Shown here piece by piece: positions 19,495-23,145 of a stretch of DNA of 23,145 nt. The position numbers and the translations under genes were made by a program. Source of the stretch: Oehlia diaphana (Eukaryota; Glomeromycota; Glomeromycetes; Glomerales; Glomeraceae); the NCBI GenBank assembly GCA_003833135.1, contig QZLH01000184.1:114575-137719 (forward strand), given 5' to 3'. Every line of letters starts with the position of its first letter. Within the stretch, counting starts at the first letter, position 1. The notes beneath the pieces were generated by a model. It was not told the DNA's origin. It saw nothing but the letters and a program-made list of their open reading frames with translations, and made no database searches.

Positions 19495-20010
19495 CATATT
19501 TGATTGACAGCTGATTGATGTTAATTGAAATCAAAAAAAAAATGAACAAATGATAAATCAATCTAAAATTTGCCCAATATTCAAATATAATACTTCAAAT
19601 TTATGGAAAATTGACAATTCAATAAAAATTCAAGCAAAAAATTATCATATTTGATTGATGGCTGATTGATACTAGTTGAAATCAAAAAAAATCAGACAAA
19701 ATGATAAATCAACCTAAAATTTATCCAATATTCAAATATGTACTTCAGATTTATGGAAAATTGATAATTCAATAAAAATTTAGAAAAAAATGATCATATT
19801 TGATTGACACTTAATTGGTACTGATTGAAATCAAAAAAAATCAGATAAATGAATCAAATCAACTTAAAATTTGCCTAATATTCAAATATGTACTTCTGAT
19901 TTATAGAAAATTAACAATTCAATAAAATTCAATAAAAATTCAGAAAAGAATAATCATATTTAATTAATAGCTGATACTACTAGTCAAAATAAATCAATTC
20001 AATACTAGTA
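19495..20010. repeat. Tandem array with a ~150-bp unit, just over three copies
   Basis: CATATTTGATTGA or a close variant recurs at 19495, 19646, 19795 and 19955, spacing 151, 149 and 160 bp. Each unit then carries GCTGATTGATRYT-like sequence, GAAATCAAAAAAAATCAGA, CCTAAAATTTGCCCAATATTC, TACTTCAGATTTATGGAAA and AATTCAATAAAAATTCAG-like blocks in the same order. A further worn copy may precede it from about 19370. No coding potential. Confidence 0.75.
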
Positions 20011-20328
20011 AATCTGTAGCACAATTCAGATCAATTTAGAATTAATTAAATCTAATATAATAATTTATAATCAAATCTTTTCATAAATATTGATATATTA
20101 TTTATAGTTAAAATTATGTCTATCACTGGTTAAAATCACAATTTATACTAAGTTACAACTACAGTAAAGCTTATCAATTAGTTAATCTATTGCCAAATTT
20201 AAACTTTATTTAAAGTTTCAATATTCTTTTTTTTTATCTTTAATTTTAGAAATTTTCAGAATTTTTTTTTAATTTTTCATCATAAGAAATATTAGTTTAC
20301 AGGTTGAAATATACCAAATCAGTCACTA

Positions 20329-20364
20329 ATTAGTCATCAATTAGGTATCTAATTGATGGCTGAT
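20329..20364. repeat. Palindrome within CTGATTGATG-rich sequence
   Basis: ATTAGTCATCAATTAG (20329-20344) and CTAATTGATGGCTGAT (20349-20364) pair at 14 of 16 positions around a GTAT loop; the inner nine pairs are perfect. It lies in a 200-bp stretch full of CTGATTGAT and ATCAGTCA words shared with the neighbouring 150-bp array, suggesting a related, more decayed repeat. Confidence 0.45.
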
Positions 20365-21180
20365 TGATATCTGATTTATTCAATTTGTCACCAATCAAAC
20401 TGCCAAAATCTGACACCAATCAGTCATTAATAAGGCTGGCTGGTTGATGAATAGCTGATATCCAGTTGGTAAATGACTGGTTGATTTTTAAATCTGGTAG
20501 CAATCAGACAGTAAACTATTGATGACTATGATTTATTAAATAATTGTTTAACCTATTTTTTACAACTTATTTATTATAATTAATGAAAAGTGATGTTTAT
20601 TGATTGGTAATCTATTGATATATATGACTAATTGGTTTTTTTTGCATTATTGATTACAATTTTTAATTTAATTGTACAATTAGTATATGTAAATAAAATA
20701 AAATTTATTATTTCAAATAAGATAAATAATATTAATATTAAAAATAATATAAAATCATATTTTCATTATTTTGATTATTATGTTATAATCAAGTATGCTT
20801 AGACATTTTCATTGCACAGTAGAAGTGGGGTGTTTTTAATGTTGTATAATTTCAAATTTAATAAAATCACTGACCAGTCATACTATAAAAAAGAAAAAAA
20901 AAAATTATTATGTTATAATACTATCAATTTGAAAAGTATATTAAAAGTGAAAATTAGTAAGTTTTTGTTTCTCATTGCTGAAAGCAAGAGTATTTATAAC
21001 AAAGATCTGATAAATATTAACATTCAGACTGTTGGAAATAAATCAGAATAACAAAAGTTTATCAGAAATTGAGTATTCTAATTATTAAAAACAGGTACAA
21101 CTTAAAGACCAATCTGCTATATTTGTCTCTGATGAAATTTATTAAGATTAGTAGTTGCATTTTTTTTTGATTTTGTATAT

Positions 21181-21580
21181 AGTCATCCCCCTCTATAGTC
21201 ACACCTCTTGGGACCACACAATGCTGTGACTATAGAGAGGTGTGCTTATAATGAGACTTTTACAATATAGTCACATATATNATATATAAAATTTCTGTAT
21301 TAGCGTGACTATAAATTTTTTTTTATTTGTTATTTTTATATAATAATCTTTATTTTAAAATTAAATATAATTATATAACTCATGATAAAAATAAAGTACG
21401 TTGCCTTCTTATATGTATATCAAATCCGATTTTATTATTGTAATATTATTATTACACTATTATAACTATAAAAGTGTTACATCTGGCAATTATTAAAATT
21501 ATATTAATGTTATTTACCTATCAAAAAAAACCATCAAGTGTACTTTGTTTTTTTGCATTGATCTCTCTAACTCTAATTAC
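21181..21580 (-). mobile_element. Terminal and 3' non-coding part of a Tigger/pogo element
   Basis: The outer end reads AGTCATCCCCCTCTATAG next to TATAT, then TCACACCTCTTGGGACC, resembling pogo/Tigger termini (CAGT start, C-rich run, TATA-type repeats, TTGGGACC). CTCTATAGTCAC at 21191-21202 and GTGACTATAGAG at 21226-21237 are a perfect 12-bp inverted repeat, and CACACCTCT (21200-21208) is repeated inverted at 21236-21244: subterminal transposase-binding-type repeats. The rest up to the transposase stop is non-coding AT-rich DNA. One undetermined base (N) is at 21281. The other terminus lies outside the window. The expected initial CAGT appears as TAGT, possibly a C-to-T change. Confidence 0.6.
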
Positions 21581-23145
21581 TCATAAGTATTTTCTAAAAA
21601 TACGTAAATCACTAATATTAAACTCGGATTCTTCTTGTTGTTCAAAATAATTAACAAAAGTTTCCAACCCATTAATTGCCTTTTTCACTGATACCAGAGG
21701 AATTTCTTCATTTTCGTCATCATCTTACTTGATTTTTTTCATTTCGCACCATATTAATAATTTGCTCTTCAGTAAGGTGCTCTTCAGTTGGAATTTCACG
21801 ATCAAGCAACTGAAAATATTCCAATACGTCAGCAGTTTCTTCTGGCAAATTAATAAGAAGATTTTCAAGTTCATCATCATCTAAATCTTCTTCATCCATA
21901 TTATCATCATCACAAGATGGAAGTATACCTGTTTTGATCCAACAATTTCGAATTGTTGTTGGAGTGACATTATTCTATGATTCAGCAATATAATCAATTG
22001 CCTCCTTTATATTTAACTTATTTCTAAATAAAATAATAAATTAATAACATTTATAGAAAAATAATGTTAATTTTTTTAACTTACTTAACATGATCAACTC
22101 CAGAATCAAACTGCCGAATTAAATGTCTACAAAATTCTTGTTTATATTTAGCTTTAAAACTACGGATAATACCTGTATCCATAGGTTGGAGATGAGCGGT
22201 TGTATTTGGTGGAAGATAAACAAGCTCAATATTAGTAAGATCAATAGCAGGTTTTTCTTTTTTCTTTTGTTTTTTAGATTCTTGTTCGTCATCAGATTCT
22301 GAAATTTCATTATCATCTATATCATCATTTTTTTTAAATCTTTTTGGATTAAAGTGGGATCCTGCATTATCAATAAGAAGTAAAACTTTTCTATCCATTG
22401 TGCGAAAGTAATAGTCAAGGTGTTTAAGCCATTCAATGAAAATATCAGATCTCATCCATGCTTTTGAATTGGCTCGATAAATAACTGGTAGAGTTGACTT
22501 GTTAAGATTTTTAAAACATCGGGGGTTTAATGATTTTCCAATTACCAAAAGACGAATTTTATGAGATCCTGTAGCATTAGCACAAAATAAAACAGAAACT
22601 CGGCTTTTGTCCTACAAAAAATAATTATTTTGTCAAAAAGTGATTACAGAAAAACAAAAAACATTTAAAGACAGTTATTTTAATAAAAAAATTATTACAA
22701 TAAAAATTACCATTTTACACCCTGCAACTGCACCAGTACTCAATGTTTGGTTTAGCTCCATTCAGAAAAAAGCCCAGTTTCATCTGCATTATAAATATCT
22801 TCCTTGTCATACTTAGCTAAAAGTGCACGAAGGCGTACACGTTCTTCTGGAAGAGTTTCTATGGAGGCACTATTAGCCTCACCTGAAAACTTAACTCTTT
22901 GAAGTCCATTCCGTTTTTTGAATCTGTACACCCAACCATTAGTAAATTTTATTTGATTTTCTCCAATATTTAACATTTGTGCAAGTTCTATTCCTTTTTG
23001 TTGTAAAATCATATCAGTTAAAGGAAGTCCAGCGATCACTGCTTGTGCTGTCCAAATTTGCAAGGCCTTATTAAGTTCAGGATACTGAACTGAGCGATGA
23101 CAAAATGTACATGCAGTCTGTGAAGTTGAAAGAACTGCCATCCAC
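21581..23145 (-). pseudogene. Tigger/pogo transposase, broken and cut by the window edge
   Basis: Pieces on the minus strand are 22711-23145 (continuing beyond the right edge), 22085-22611 and 21581-22023, separated by GT-AG introns of 99 and 61 nt. The first piece carries the CENP-B/Tc5-type helix-turn-helix region (KFTNGWVYRFKKRNGLQ) and the first catalytic Asp in IYNADETGLF. The second has LLLIDNAGSH (second Asp) and LPPNTTAHLQPMDTGI (third Asp). This is the DDE/D core that cuts and joins DNA at TA sites. Lesions visible: a frameshift in the T run coding for the end of DETGLF (22766-22775), an in-frame TGA at 22762-22764, an in-frame TAG at 21975-21977 where the family has Trp, and a second frameshift near 21723-21732. 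The C-terminal part ends at TGA 21581-21583. A charged insertion separates the second and third Asp. The element is probably immobile on its own. Confidence 0.85.

Larger units (their letters stand above)
17088..21180. other. AT-rich intergenic block with three repeat families, no supported gene
   Basis: The first ~110 bases are presumed 3' UTR of IleRS. The rest contains a TIR element (17785-17975), a foldback at 18735-18764 (ATGAACTTTT with its 10-bp complement), a 149-bp inverted-repeat element (19060-19208), a ~150-bp tandem array (19495-20010) and palindromic sequence at 20329-20364. An open frame of 79 codons at 20812-21051 is Lys/Asn/Ile-rich and is not convincing as a gene. The remainder is low complexity. 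Confidence 0.7.

Noticed and set aside
20812..21051. 79-codon open frame on the plus strand
   Set aside because: Composition is mostly Lys, Asn, Ile, Leu and Ser as expected for translated AT-rich DNA, with no recognisable motif, splice support or homologue that I can name.
21281..21281. Undetermined base N
   Set aside because: A sequencing or assembly ambiguity in an AT repeat, not a biological feature.

Overview
The window looks like nuclear DNA of a very AT-rich, intron-rich fungus. The gene set (SKP1, a SUR7/PalI-type membrane protein, a G3BP-type NTF2/RRM protein, cytosolic isoleucyl-tRNA synthetase), the short GT-AG introns, the roughly 80% A+T intergenic DNA and the many pogo/Tigger-like and small non-autonomous DNA transposons fit an arbuscular mycorrhizal fungus of the Rhizophagus type. 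That assignment is inference from style, not from a search.

Layout. Positions 1-6522 are gene-poor and repeat-rich. They hold a possible 3' terminal exon at the left edge, a pogo-like remnant split by a hAT-like MITE (8-bp target duplication), a 52-bp hairpin minisatellite inside a larger inverted-repeat element, a small two-exon reading frame whose intron carries a Tourist-like MITE (TTA duplication), and a poly(A)-tailed retroposed fragment with an 11-bp duplication. Positions 6523-17087 are a compact block of four conserved genes: SKP1 (-), a four-TM SUR7/PalI protein (-) and a G3BP-like protein (-), with IleRS (+) divergent from the last across a 600-bp shared promoter region. That promoter contains a 246-bp MITE with perfect 28-bp inner inverted repeats and a 10-bp target duplication. 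Positions 17088-21180 are again AT-rich repeats: a TIR element, a 149-bp hairpin element and a ~150-bp tandem array. From about 21181 to the right edge lies a Tigger/pogo element on the minus strand, with a decayed terminus and a broken transposase running off the window.

How the genes relate. The four conserved genes are housekeeping functions (SCF ubiquitin ligase adaptor, plasma-membrane/pH-signalling-type protein, stress-granule-type RNA-binding protein, tRNA charging) and do not form a dedicated pathway. The G3BP-like gene and IleRS share one promoter region; it has a Gcn4/AP-1-type TGAGTCA site near IleRS and several CACGTGA sites. A CACGTGA-headed sequence module recurs in the promoter of the SUR7/PalI gene, in the G3BP-IleRS promoter and inside the hAT-like MITE, so mobile DNA may be spreading promoter sequence here.

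I found no convincing multi-gene novel system, CRISPR array, rRNA or tRNA. The most interesting signals are the TE-borne promoter module, the intron-resident MITE in an otherwise untracked reading frame, and a pure (Arg-Asp-Gln)x10 tract placed before the RRM of the G3BP-like protein.
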